Positions 24,607 through 32,807 of a DNA stretch of 64,000 bases are shown here, piece after piece. The notes under the pieces were generated by a model. The model saw only the letters and a program-made list of their open reading frames with translations. It was not told where the DNA came from and ran no database searches. Each line of letters opens with the position of its first letter. The first letter of the stretch is position 1. The DNA is from Arthrobacter pityocampae (lineage in GTDB: Bacteria; Actinomycetota; Actinomycetes; Actinomycetales; Micrococcaceae). A program made the translations under genes and the position numbers. The stretch covers positions 1 to 64,000 of the forward strand of contig NZ_PRKW01000002.1 in the NCBI RefSeq assembly GCF_002927275.1, given 5' to 3'.

Positions 24607-24825
24607 TCACGACGCCCGGACGGTGCCGTCATCGTCGCTGTTCTTACGGGTTAGTGAGGGAGCCTTCAACGCCCCTCCGGGCAGTTGGCGTCGACGAGTC
24701 ATCGGGACATCCTTTTGAAGGAGGAGCAGCTTAGGAGCGGTAATCATCACTCTGGCCGCTCGCTCCCTGAACGAGTTCAGCCGGTCAGCCGAGGTCTGCA
24801 GACCTTTAGCGTACGCTCTATTCAT
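24607..24825 (-). CDS. Possible small ORF divergent from the radical SAM operon
   Basis: A 72-codon minus-strand frame (MNRAYAKGLQTSADRLNSFR, ERAARVMITAPKLLLLQKDV, PMTRRRQLPGG) reads away from the radical SAM gene. It has an internal ATG (MTRRRQLPGG) preceded by AGGATG. Composition is plausible but support is weak. It was considered as a substrate peptide for the radical SAM enzyme, without evidence. Confidence 0.2.
   Translation of the reverse strand: MNRAYAKGLQTSADRLNSFRERAARVMITAPKLLLLQKDVPMTRRRQLPGGALKAPSLTRKNSDDDGTVRAS
24792..24817. promoter_or_regulatory. Two adjacent palindromes upstream of the radical SAM operon
   Basis: AGGTCTGCAGACCT (24792-24805) and AGCGTACGCT (24808-24817) are both perfect palindromes, two bases apart, about 120 bases before the operon. 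They are likely protein-binding sites for control of this operon. Confidence 0.4.
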
Positions 24826-24935
24826 GCTGGAGATCCGTGTTGTCGGCAAACCAAGAGAGCGCTCGGACCACCCTTGCCTTCGCGAGGGACGGGTTCTTGA
24901 GTGGCAAGGCTCCGTCGTTTGTTGGAGCGTAGTGA

Positions 24936-25853
24936 ATGCCTGAGCAACGCAGGCATTGGAAGTCCCGATCGACTGAGCACGGTGTTCACTTCTTCCAACG
25001 GCAGACAGGGATCAACCTACTTCTCGAGGAACTGAAGTTGCCGGAACAGACGTGGGCAGTTGCCCCGAGATATGTCTCGGTCGCTCTCACGAATGCATGC
25101 GAACTCAAATGTCCTTATTGCTACGCTGCTAAGAGACCTGCCAGGTTAGGGGCTCGAGAGACTAGCGCTTGGTTAAAGGAATTGGACCGAGGCGGTTGCT
25201 TAGGCGTGGGCTTTGGTGGCGGAGAACCTACGCTTCACTCTGAGTTCTCAACGATATGCCAGACAACGGCGATTGAGACTGACATGGCTGTCTCATTCAC
25301 TACGCATGGACACCGCATTACTGAAGAGCTAGCGACGCAGCTTCGAGGGTACGTTCACTTCATTCGAGTGTCGGTTGATGGCATTGGGGCAACGTACGAG
25401 AAAAATCGGGGGCGTACTTTCGATGACCTGCAAAGAAGAATCGACCTGATCGCGGGCATTTGCCGATTTGGCATCAACGTCGTCGTCACTGATCAGACCG
25501 CCTGGGAGCTAAATTCTCTGCTGGATTATGCAGAGCGGTGGGGCGCCGAAGAGCTTCTCTTGCTTCCGGAACAAGGAACCGCAGGTCGGTCCGGAATTGG
25601 TGAGTTGGCGTACGCTGAGATGATTCGTTGGCTAGCTAGTCATCGCCGATCAAACATCAGAGTCGGCATCTCTAGAATGGCAGACCTCTCTGGAGTTTCT
25701 ATTGCTGATGCATTCCCTATGGAAGATCGTCTTTCCGCACACGCCCATATAGATGCGAACGGGGGGCTCAGAACTGATGCTTTCACACAAAAAAGAATCC
25801 CAATCCGAGAATCGGTTATTGAAGCTCTGAGGGAATTACGCGAGGCGGTATAA
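24936..25853 (+). CDS. Radical SAM enzyme, first gene of a putative defence operon
   Basis: This 305-residue radical S-adenosylmethionine protein has the 4Fe-4S motif TNACELKCPYCYA (Cys55, Cys59, Cys62), the SAM-binding GFGGGEPTL (about 92-100), and barrel segments VSFTTHG and FIRVSVDG. No Cys-rich SPASM or twitch domain follows, so it has only the catalytic cluster. The overall pattern is closest to MoaA/peptide-modifying enzymes; the viperin motif is absent. The ATG has GGAG eight bases upstream. Codon use is clearly more A/T-rich than in flanking genes. One base separates it from the next gene, so the three genes form one operon. The substrate is unknown. Confidence 0.88.
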   Translation: MPEQRRHWKSRSTEHGVHFFQRQTGINLLLEELKLPEQTWAVAPRYVSVALTNACELKCPYCYAAKRPARLGARETSAWLKELDRGGCLGVGFGGGEPTLHSEFSTICQTTAIETDMAVSFTTHGHRITEELATQLRGYVHFIRVSVDGIGATYEKNRGRTFDDLQRRIDLIAGICRFGINVVVTDQTAWELNSLLDYAERWGAEELLLLPEQGTAGRSGIGELAYAEMIRWLASHRRSNIRVGISRMADLSGVSIADAFPMEDRLSAHAHIDANGGLRTDAFTQKRIPIRESVIEALRELREAV

Positions 25854-25854
25854 C

Positions 25855-26343
25855 ATGAGGATTTGGCAAGGGTACGGATCAGAGCATTCATACAGTATGG
25901 TGCTCGTCGGTAGATTCGCCAATATTGAGAAGGCGAGAACGGCGGAGTCCTTGATCAACAAGCTATCCAAGGCCGCCGACAGCCTGGTTTCGGCTCAAAA
26001 GCCTACTTGGCACGACCCGTCGCCCCTGCCTGACGAATCCTTTTGGACCTTCCTTCGAGAGATCGGTCTCTTTGATCTAACCCTCGGGGAAGTTGAGCAG
26101 TTCGGCTATGACCACACTATTACTCGAAAAGCGGATAGGATTGAGATCAGTACGGACGAAGGTGACATCCAAGGTCTGCTTAAGGCAATGATCTCTGGCG
26201 GCGCGCGAGTAGAAATTTATTCAAGACATGACTGGGAGTCGTCTTTGGTTGATGAACTCACTGAAGAAGTGAATCATCTGCGGGCAGGAATGCTACCCGA
26301 CGATGACGAGCATGAGCGCCTGTCTATCCCATCAGAGGATTAA
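25855..26343 (+). CDS. 162-residue protein (DUF6375-like), middle gene of the operon
   Basis: This soluble alpha/beta protein begins MRIWQGYGSEHSYSMVLVGR FANIEKARTAESLI and ends acidic (MLPDDDEHERLSIPSED). The YGSEHS...LVGRF start recalls a family I remember as DUF6375, whose function is not established; treat that name as tentative. It has no catalytic motif that I can recognise. Its stop overlaps the start of the large NTPase gene (TAATG). It could be an adaptor, a substrate or an inhibitor in the system. Confidence 0.7.
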   Translation: MRIWQGYGSEHSYSMVLVGRFANIEKARTAESLINKLSKAADSLVSAQKPTWHDPSPLPDESFWTFLREIGLFDLTLGEVEQFGYDHTITRKADRIEISTDEGDIQGLLKAMISGGARVEIYSRHDWESSLVDELTEEVNHLRAGMLPDDDEHERLSIPSED

Positions 26344-29300
26344 TGAGCGCAATAAGTCCCATCTCGATTGATTGGCAGGCGTTCGTCTCCCTGGAAGGGG
26401 CCCCAACCCGCAACTTCGAAACGCTTTGCCGCGCTATCGTGATGCGGCGATTCCAACAGTACGGGGTTTTGAGTAATTACAGGAACCAAGCTGGCGTCGA
26501 GTTCACTCTGCGCGTGAACGCAGAAGGTGAGCTTGGTCTACCTGGTCGTGTGTGGGGCTGGCAGTGCAAGTGGTATTATCCCTTGCCGCAATCGAGAGCC
26601 TTGAGCCCCACACGAAAAAAAGAAATTACCGAGGCAGTGACCAAAGCCGAGGAATCAGACGAAGGCATTACAGACTTCGTTCTTTGCCTCCCGCTTCGGC
26701 CAAAATCTGGGGACATCAAGTGGTACTACGCGTTGTCAACTTCCATGACATTGCACCTTTGGGCCGATGAGGATTTCGAGGCGCATCTAGTTGGCGCTGC
26801 GGCAGAACTTCGGAGTACCTTTTTCGGCGAACTTGTTTTGTCACTCCAAGATGTTTCCGACGCCCACATGCGATCTGTTGCGCCAATTCGAGATCGATGG
26901 TTCCGAGAAGTTCACACAGAGAGCGCAACCGAGAAGGAACTAAACCTCCTCCTCCTGCGTCCCGGAAGCATGCCACAGTTGAGCTCCCACGCCGAACGAC
27001 TGGCCTCCCTAGCTGATGGGATGTCCCTCACAAGAGTCCACGGCCTTGACAATGACGCGGTGGAAGCCCTCGGTACGTTCACCTCCGACGTGGTCGAGCT
27101 CGGTAGCCACTTCCAGGAGCTGTCTCAAGACGTCCAGGCCGGGAATTTGGAGCAGTTCGCGCTGCAGATTAGCCGGTTCTGGAACCCAGACACTCCAATC
27201 TCCCGCGTTCGGAGCCTTGGACGATCCCTACGCAAAATTAGATCTGCTTCAGCACTTGATGTCGCAGCGGCAGAGATCGAAGTCGTCCGGGCACTCCAGT
27301 TTAGAGATGAGCTCCTTCAAGCGACGTCTCCCAGCGTCATAGCGATCGTTGGGGACGCAGGAAAAGGTAAGACACAGTTAGCTGCTGAAATAACGGGATC
27401 CGACAAGTCACGACCTGGAGTCTTCATCCGCGCCGTCCACTTGGCGGCCGGGGCAGGACTGGACGAGCTTACGAAACGCATTCCTCGCCTCGGATTAGAT
27501 ACTTTCGACGATCTGATCCGCGCCGCCGACGCGCTCGGTCAACGTGCTGGTTATCGAGTACCGATTGTTATCGACGGGCTCAATGAATCCCAGCGGCCCT
27601 CGGACTGGAAAGCGCTACTGGACGAAGTGGTCCCGCACATAAAGGACTATCCAAACGTGGTACTAATTCTAACTATGCGGGGTGCAGTGCTAGAAGAATG
27701 CCTCCCGTCAAACATTGTAACGCTGGAACTCGACTGGGACGACGCAGCAAGCGGCCGGCTCACAAGCGCATACTTCAACCATTACAAAATCGACCGTGGG
27801 CGACTTCGTGTCCCGCGCGAGTTGTTCAAGTCACCTCTTTTCCTGAAGCTATACTGCGAAGCGACGAACTCCGATCGCGAACACCAGGTAGGGCCGGAAA
27901 AATATCCCAGCTCTCTTGCGGAGGTGTTCGAGCTTTATGTGGATACTGTGGCTGCACGCCTCCGAAATCAGTCTGGTCATCCAGCACTTCCCCAAGCACA
28001 TATTGAAAGAAAGCTCGCAGATCTCTCCCAAGCCATATGGGCTGGGAGCCGCAGAACAATCCCTTACGACGAAGCAAAGCTTCTACTGGACGAGTCAAAT
28101 GTCGACTGGGATCACAGCCTTCTGCGTCGGCTGGAAGAAGAAGGCATCCTGTACCGAGATGACAGCGAGGGGATCAGACATGAGCAATCGGGCATTCTTT
28201 ACGACGCGTTGGCCGGCCACCTCGTTGCGGACAGCATTCTTTCGTCGGTTGCAGCCAGAGACCGAACTGAACTCCTCGGCGATGCGTCCTTATGGGCCCG
28301 TATTTCTGGTGCAGGCACGCAGAGGCACGAGCTTGCCGACGATGTTCTCCATTCCTTGGTTGCACTCGTTCCGCGGCGCAGCTACAAACAGCAGCTCTGG
28401 AAGTTCGCACCGGAAGACGCCCGAGATCACGCCCTCATTCAGACGCTGTTGCTGGAGTCAGATCTCGTAGACGATGACACGATCCATGAGTTGGCGCCCC
28501 TGATCCGTCGCTGGCAGCAGCGCGCAGGTCGTTCCTCTCCCTGGACAGCGTTGTGGCAGATCGCCGACAGCCCCAAACACCGCCTGAATGGCAGGTTCCT
28601 CAACAAGGTGCTGTACGGACAAGATATTACTGAGCGGGATCTCAGCTGGTCCGAATGGATTAGATCGAACACGGAGCTGCTGATCAACCAACTCCAACGC
28701 TGGGACTCCGAATGGCTAAATCGGACCTTGCGCAGCGATGCCGATGACCTTCGGGCCCTCTCCGTAGCTTGGCTTCTCACCTCCACTGACCGGAGATTGC
28801 GGGACAACGCGACGAGGACCCTCAAATGTTTTGGATCTCCCGAACCTGCCCGCCTCTGCCAGCTTGCGACCTCTCTCCTAGACGTGAACGATCCTTACGT
28901 TATCGAACGCGTATTAGCAGCAGTCTTCGGTGCGCTTACCGACCACCAAATGCCGGAGCAGACCAGCTCTCTGATACCTTCGTTGCGCGTGCTACTCAAG
29001 CGACTCGATGAGAAGTTTTTGAGTCCAGATGCTCTTGACCCGACATGGAACATCAACATTCGAAGCTACGTTGAAGGTCTAATCGAATACGCAACTAAGC
29101 TTCAGCCTGATGCGTTGCCGTCTGAGCTGGACCCTGCAACGTATAGCTTCAAGTCTGCCGAGAAGCCCATTCCTTCTCTGAACGAGGATGACGAAGGTTA
29201 CGAAGCGGACCATGCGATGCACATGGACTTTTCCAACTACACCTTGGGTTACCTGTACCCCAATCGGCGCAACTACGACTTCGAGCACAGTGAGTACGCG

Positions 29301-30389
29301 GTGGGCGCAGGAGAGGTTCGTAGAAGAATCTGGGACCTCGGTTGGCGTAAAACGAAATTTGGATCTATTGACAAGGAAATTTCGGCATTATCCTACGCAC
29401 GCCGCGATCAGCGTGATGCCGCAGAACGCTATGGCAAGAAGTACGGTTGGATCGCGTACTTTGAACTTGCTGGCCGCAGGCACAGTCAAGGTAGTCTACG
29501 TTCCTCCCCCTGGGACACCTACAGGGGGATCACTCCAGACATAGACCCAACGTTCCCCAAGCAACCGATCGAGCTGTCCGTCGAATTGCCGCCCTGGAGC
29601 GCTTCCAACCCAGAGCTCTCAACGGCCGATTGGGTGCGGGGCGGGGAAATAGACATACCAGACAAGTTACTCAAATCCCAGAGCCTTACCCCGGACAACG
29701 CGGAGTTCGTCCTCGTAGAAGGACACCTGGAGCATAAGTCAGACAATGGTAGGACAGTTTGGGGCTTTGCTCGGGCATTTTTAGTAGACGCAGAATACGC
29801 AGAGCGCGTCGTTCGATTCCTAGCTTCTGAGGAGTACCTGGGAAATGACCTCATACCTCGCTGCCCATCCCCGGCAGACTGCTTCGCTGGGGAAATGCCT
29901 TGGAGTCGGAACTTCCAAATCTCCCCTTCTGATGAAGACTTCGCCACCGCGTTTCAGGATTCGATAAAAATATCAGACGGCACCGATATTCCTATCGAGC
30001 TCCTCGCGCAGAACTACACAGCTTCAGGATATGAGTCTAACGTGGGACTGCGCGCAGGTGACTTCAACATTCCCTCGATCGAGATTTGCAAAAGCTCATC
30101 TCTTTACCGAACTGCGCCTGGACTCGACTTCATCGATCAGCACGGAAGACTTGCCAGCGTCACCCGACGTGCACCCAAGGGATGGTCCGGCGACGTTATG
30201 TACCTGCGACAGGACCTCCTTGCTGCATACGCTCAGGATCGAAAACTCATTCAGATAGTTTGGGGTGAACGACAGCCCTCGATGGAGCTTTTTTCGCCTC
30301 CACCCCAATGGGCTTCTCATGTTTTCCAAACCCACGCAGATTTATGGCGGAAAATCCACGTCTCTCAATTAAAGCCGGAATCGACATAG
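26343..30389 (+). CDS. 1348-residue nuclease-like/STAND NTPase (Avs-like)
   Basis: The N-terminus (about 20-150) looks like a PD-(D/E)xK nuclease: NFETLCRAIV helix, GVEF (Glu53), GWQCKWY (Gln74-x-Lys76), ITDFVLCLPL. A STAND/NACHT-type ATPase follows: Walker A VGDAGKGKT (337-344), Walker B VPIVIDGLNES (Asp at about 411), sensor LILTMRG, and a winged-helix part with SPLFLKLYCEA. Residues from about 640 to 1348 are mainly helical with repeat-like stretches, ending in a large C-terminal region that could sense a ligand. This effector-NTPase-sensor order is that of Avs-type antiphage proteins. No transmembrane segment is seen. It is coupled by TAATG to the gene before it. Confidence 0.85.
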   Translation: MSAISPISIDWQAFVSLEGAPTRNFETLCRAIVMRRFQQYGVLSNYRNQAGVEFTLRVNAEGELGLPGRVWGWQCKWYYPLPQSRALSPTRKKEITEAVTKAEESDEGITDFVLCLPLRPKSGDIKWYYALSTSMTLHLWADEDFEAHLVGAAAELRSTFFGELVLSLQDVSDAHMRSVAPIRDRWFREVHTESATEKELNLLLLRPGSMPQLSSHAERLASLADGMSLTRVHGLDNDAVEALGTFTSDVVELGSHFQELSQDVQAGNLEQFALQISRFWNPDTPISRVRSLGRSLRKIRSASALDVAAAEIEVVRALQFRDELLQATSPSVIAIVGDAGKGKTQLAAEITGSDKSRPGVFIRAVHLAAGAGLDELTKRIPRLGLDTFDDLIRAADALGQRAGYRVPIVIDGLNESQRPSDWKALLDEVVPHIKDYPNVVLILTMRGAVLEECLPSNIVTLELDWDDAASGRLTSAYFNHYKIDRGRLRVPRELFKSPLFLKLYCEATNSDREHQVGPEKYPSSLAEVFELYVDTVAARLRNQSGHPALPQAHIERKLADLSQAIWAGSRRTIPYDEAKLLLDESNVDWDHSLLRRLEEEGILYRDDSEGIRHEQSGILYDALAGHLVADSILSSVAARDRTELLGDASLWARISGAGTQRHELADDVLHSLVALVPRRSYKQQLWKFAPEDARDHALIQTLLLESDLVDDDTIHELAPLIRRWQQRAGRSSPWTALWQIADSPKHRLNGRFLNKVLYGQDITERDLSWSEWIRSNTELLINQLQRWDSEWLNRTLRSDADDLRALSVAWLLTSTDRRLRDNATRTLKCFGSPEPARLCQLATSLLDVNDPYVIERVLAAVFGALTDHQMPEQTSSLIPSLRVLLKRLDEKFLSPDALDPTWNINIRSYVEGLIEYATKLQPDALPSELDPATYSFKSAEKPIPSLNEDDEGYEADHAMHMDFSNYTLGYLYPNRRNYDFEHSEYAVGAGEVRRRIWDLGWRKTKFGSIDKEISALSYARRDQRDAAERYGKKYGWIAYFELAGRRHSQGSLRSSPWDTYRGITPDIDPTFPKQPIELSVELPPWSASNPELSTADWVRGGEIDIPDKLLKSQSLTPDNAEFVLVEGHLEHKSDNGRTVWGFARAFLVDAEYAERVVRFLASEEYLGNDLIPRCPSPADCFAGEMPWSRNFQISPSDEDFATAFQDSIKISDGTDIPIELLAQNYTASGYESNVGLRAGDFNIPSIEICKSSSLYRTAPGLDFIDQHGRLASVTRRAPKGWSGDVMYLRQDLLAAYAQDRKLIQIVWGERQPSMELFSPPPQWASHVFQTHADLWRKIHVSQLKPEST

Positions 30390-30781
30390 TTTATTCCGAA
30401 GCACTCAACATAATTCTTCTCAGTCAAGCGATAGTCGACCATGCACAGGCTGGCTTGTTTTCTTAGATAGTCGATTCCAATTCCTGGAAGAGTCTAGCGA
30501 AGCAGGCAGATCGGCATTAGAAAGGCAGATCGCCATATGGCCCGCCCGATATAATGCTCCGTGCACGTCTCATATACGGAAACTGAGTCGGACTGTGAGC
30601 ATCCAGGGCGTCTCAGCAAAGGATCCTTTGACTGGACCGACGGCAAGGTCCGACCACCGATCGGCAGACTTCAGCATCGGCGGGGGAGTGGCCAACCGCG
30701 TCGCGTCCCAACAATGTGTCTCACTCCATGTATTCTCAGAAACAAGGAAACGAGCCTTTGATGAGTGCACGAGGAGTCGGC
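30390..30781. other. Intergenic between NTPase operon and serine recombinase
   Basis: This is 392 bases without a gene. It is A/T-rich at first (continuing the operon's composition) and G/C-rich after about 30590. It contains short direct repeats (GGCAGATCG twice near 30510-30540), several TCTCA motifs that may be recombinase half-sites, and the second copy of the 19-bp repeat. No clear terminator was seen. Confidence 0.4.
30619..30637 (+). repeat. 19-bp direct repeat, copy 2
   Basis: AAGGATCCTTTGACTGGAC is identical to 5178-5196. It lies 145 bases before the serine recombinase start, where the composition changes from A/T-rich to G/C-rich. Confidence 0.6.
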
Positions 30782-31345
30782 ATGGGAAGTATCGGGTATG
30801 CCAGGGTCAGCACACTGGAGCAGAACGCCGATTTGCAGCACGCAGCGCTCTCGGCGGCCGGCTGTGATCGGATTTTTACCGATCACGGGGTGAGTGGGAT
30901 GCGGGCGAGTCGGCCCGAGCTGGACAAGCTCCTGGAGCATCTCCGGGCAGGGGATGAGGTGGTGGTGTGGAAGCTGGACCGGTTGGGACGCAACACCCGG
31001 AACCTGCTGGCCCTGATCGATGACCTCGAGCAGCGGGGCGTGCATTTCCGGAGCGTTACCGAGGGGATCAGCACGACCGGTCCCATGGGTCGGGCGATGC
31101 TGACGGTGATGTCCGCCTTTGCGCAGCTCGAGCGCGACCAGCTGGCCGAGCGGACCAGAGCGGGCATGGCCGCGGCCGCCGAACACGGGCGGAAAGCCGG
31201 CCGCCGAGAGGTCACCGCCGATCACGCGAAGGTCAGGCGAGCCCAGGAGTTGAAGGCGCAGGGTTTGGCGCCGGCGGATATCGGGAAGATCATCGGGGCG
31301 AGCCGAGCCACGGTGTACCGGTACCTCAGCATCGAAGCAGGCTAA
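30782..31345 (+). CDS. Serine recombinase (resolvase/invertase family)
   Basis: The 187-residue protein has a catalytic domain starting GSIGYARVSTLEQNADLQHA (nucleophile Ser in YARVS), VVVWKLDRLGRNTRNLLALI, and FAQLERDQLAERTRAGMAAA, then a C-terminal HTH (IGKIIGASRATVYRYLSIEA). GAGGAG five bases before the ATG at 30782 fixes the start. It marks the right side of the accessory island. Its stop overlaps the stop of the convergent acetyltransferase gene. Confidence 0.92.
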   Translation: MGSIGYARVSTLEQNADLQHAALSAAGCDRIFTDHGVSGMRASRPELDKLLEHLRAGDEVVVWKLDRLGRNTRNLLALIDDLEQRGVHFRSVTEGISTTGPMGRAMLTVMSAFAQLERDQLAERTRAGMAAAAEHGRKAGRREVTADHAKVRRAQELKAQGLAPADIGKIIGASRATVYRYLSIEAG

Positions 31346-31851
31346 TCCGCCGGCACACGCTCGGGCCCGGCGGCCGGCCGGGTCATCGTGATGACTTCCC
31401 ATTCCTCATCTCTGTAGGGGATGTGCGAGGCAGTGCCGGTGCTGGTGAAGCCCAGGCTTTCGTACAACTGAATCGCCGGGCGGTTGCGAGCGATGACGCC
31501 CAGGGTCATGACAGGGATGGTGGAGGTCTCGAAGCCGCGGCGCACGACGCCGTCGACCAGGGACCGGCCGGCGCCGCGGCCTCGGAGGCCCGGGTCCACG
31601 ATGATGAACCCGATCCGCATCAGCCCGGCATCCTCATCGATCAGTAGTGACGCATGCCCCATAAGCGTGTGGGAGTCACCATCGATCGCGGACCAGTAGG
31701 TCCTCTGCGGGTTCCCCGCATAGGTCAGCAGCTGGTCGAGGGTTAGTGGCCAGGTGAACGTCGGACCCGACCACAGGACCATGTCCCGGTCGTTTCCCAC
31801 CCAGCCGAGGATCGTCCGCAGATCCTCTGGTGTCGTTGGGCGGAACTCCAT
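31342..31851 (-). CDS. GNAT-family N-acetyltransferase
   Basis: The 169-residue protein starts MEFRPTTPEDLRTILGWVGN and has the acetyl-CoA-binding region IIVDPGLRGRGAGRSLVDGV and the C-terminal ARNRPAIQLYESLGF motif. The ATG at 31851 is chosen over the long upstream frame, which is a shadow of the methyltransferase gene. The substrate is unknown. The gene converges with the serine recombinase; the two stop codons overlap by 4 nt. Confidence 0.9.
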   Translation of the reverse strand: MEFRPTTPEDLRTILGWVGNDRDMVLWSGPTFTWPLTLDQLLTYAGNPQRTYWSAIDGDSHTLMGHASLLIDEDAGLMRIGFIIVDPGLRGRGAGRSLVDGVVRRGFETSTIPVMTLGVIARNRPAIQLYESLGFTSTGTASHIPYRDEEWEVITMTRPAAGPERVPAD

Positions 31852-31901
31852 TCGGCGAATATATCGGACACCAGCATCCGGGCGCGCCCGTCGGGGACGG
31901 G

Positions 31902-32624
31902 TTATCGGGCTCGAGCGACAAGGACGATCAGGGGACTGGTGTCGGTGAAGGGGGTGCGGTCCCAGTCCCCGTACGTCGCGTCGATCTCGAAACCGGCCCT
32001 GTGCAGCTGCTCCTGGAGCAGCTGGCGGCTGCGAAACGTCAGAACCAGGGACTCCGTCACGGTGTCCCCGGTCTCCGCGAACCGGTTGTGAAAGGTCAGC
32101 TCGATGATCCCTGGCGCGGTCTCTGACACGTCCTGCCACTCGGTCAACGGGCCATGCGGGGTGTCCCTCGTGGTCCGTCCCTGTGCTGCCCAGCCGTCCC
32201 ATGCCCGTGCCGCAGGGTTGCGGCTCTCGAAGGCAAGCGTCCCGCCCTTCGTCAGTGACTGCCGCAGGTTCAGGAGGGTGCGCTCCCACTGGCCCCCGGG
32301 AATGTGCTGAGCGACGTTGCCCGTCATCACTGCATAGTCGAACCCGTCTCGGGGGATGGTGCTGCTATCGCCGAGGATCCACTCGACATCCTCGGCCCCC
32401 GGTCGGCGTTGCGCGTAGGCGAGCATCGCCGGCGATGGGTCGATCCCCACGACATCCCGGCCATCACCAGGGAAGGTGACGGTCAGGATGCCCGTCCCGC
32501 AGCCCAGATCCAGGACCGAGTGAGCGGAGACGTCATCGGCAAGAGCCCGATAGAAGGCGTGGTCCGGCCCATCGGGGTTGTCCTGGTCGTAGAGGTCAAC
32601 GAGGCGCTGATCGTAGTCATTCAC
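31902..32624 (-). CDS. Class I SAM-dependent methyltransferase
   Basis: The 240-residue Rossmann-fold methyltransferase has motif I SVLDLGCGTGILTVTFP, the acidic loop VVGIDPSPAMLAYAQRR, GDSSTIPRDGFDYAVMTGNV, and the C-terminal strands SRQLLQEQLHRAGFEI. The GTG at 32624 (MNDYDQRLVDLYDQDNP) fits the usual N-terminus; the frame upstream to 33155 is non-coding. It is a small-molecule type; the substrate is unknown. Confidence 0.88.
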   Translation of the reverse strand: MNDYDQRLVDLYDQDNPDGPDHAFYRALADDVSAHSVLDLGCGTGILTVTFPGDGRDVVGIDPSPAMLAYAQRRPGAEDVEWILGDSSTIPRDGFDYAVMTGNVAQHIPGGQWERTLLNLRQSLTKGGTLAFESRNPAARAWDGWAAQGRTTRDTPHGPLTEWQDVSETAPGIIELTFHNRFAETGDTVTESLVLTFRSRQLLQEQLHRAGFEIDATYGDWDRTPFTDTSPLIVLVARAR

Positions 32625-32807
32625 ACAGCAGAGGCTATAGCGACCAACGCGATGAGCCCTCGCCGCTGCCAGGCCGCGTGGCCCCGCGCCAGACGTCGAT
32701 CCCGGTGCGGACGCTTCCGTCGTGTAAGAAGATGTCTGTCCGGGAGCGTTGGTGCGCTGGCCAACTAATTCGTCGCGATGGAGCTGGTACCTCGGTACGC
32801 TGTCGCA

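Noticed and set aside
24607-24825. Minus-strand small ORF as a precursor peptide for the radical SAM enzyme
   Set aside because: It reads away from the operon, shows no leader-core pattern or repeated Cys/Gly motif, and has only a weak ribosome-binding site. Kept only as a low-confidence ORF.
24936-25853. Radical SAM protein as a prokaryotic viperin
   Set aside because: The cluster motif is CELKCPYC, not the CNYxCxFC-type of viperins, and conserved viperin segments are absent by eye.
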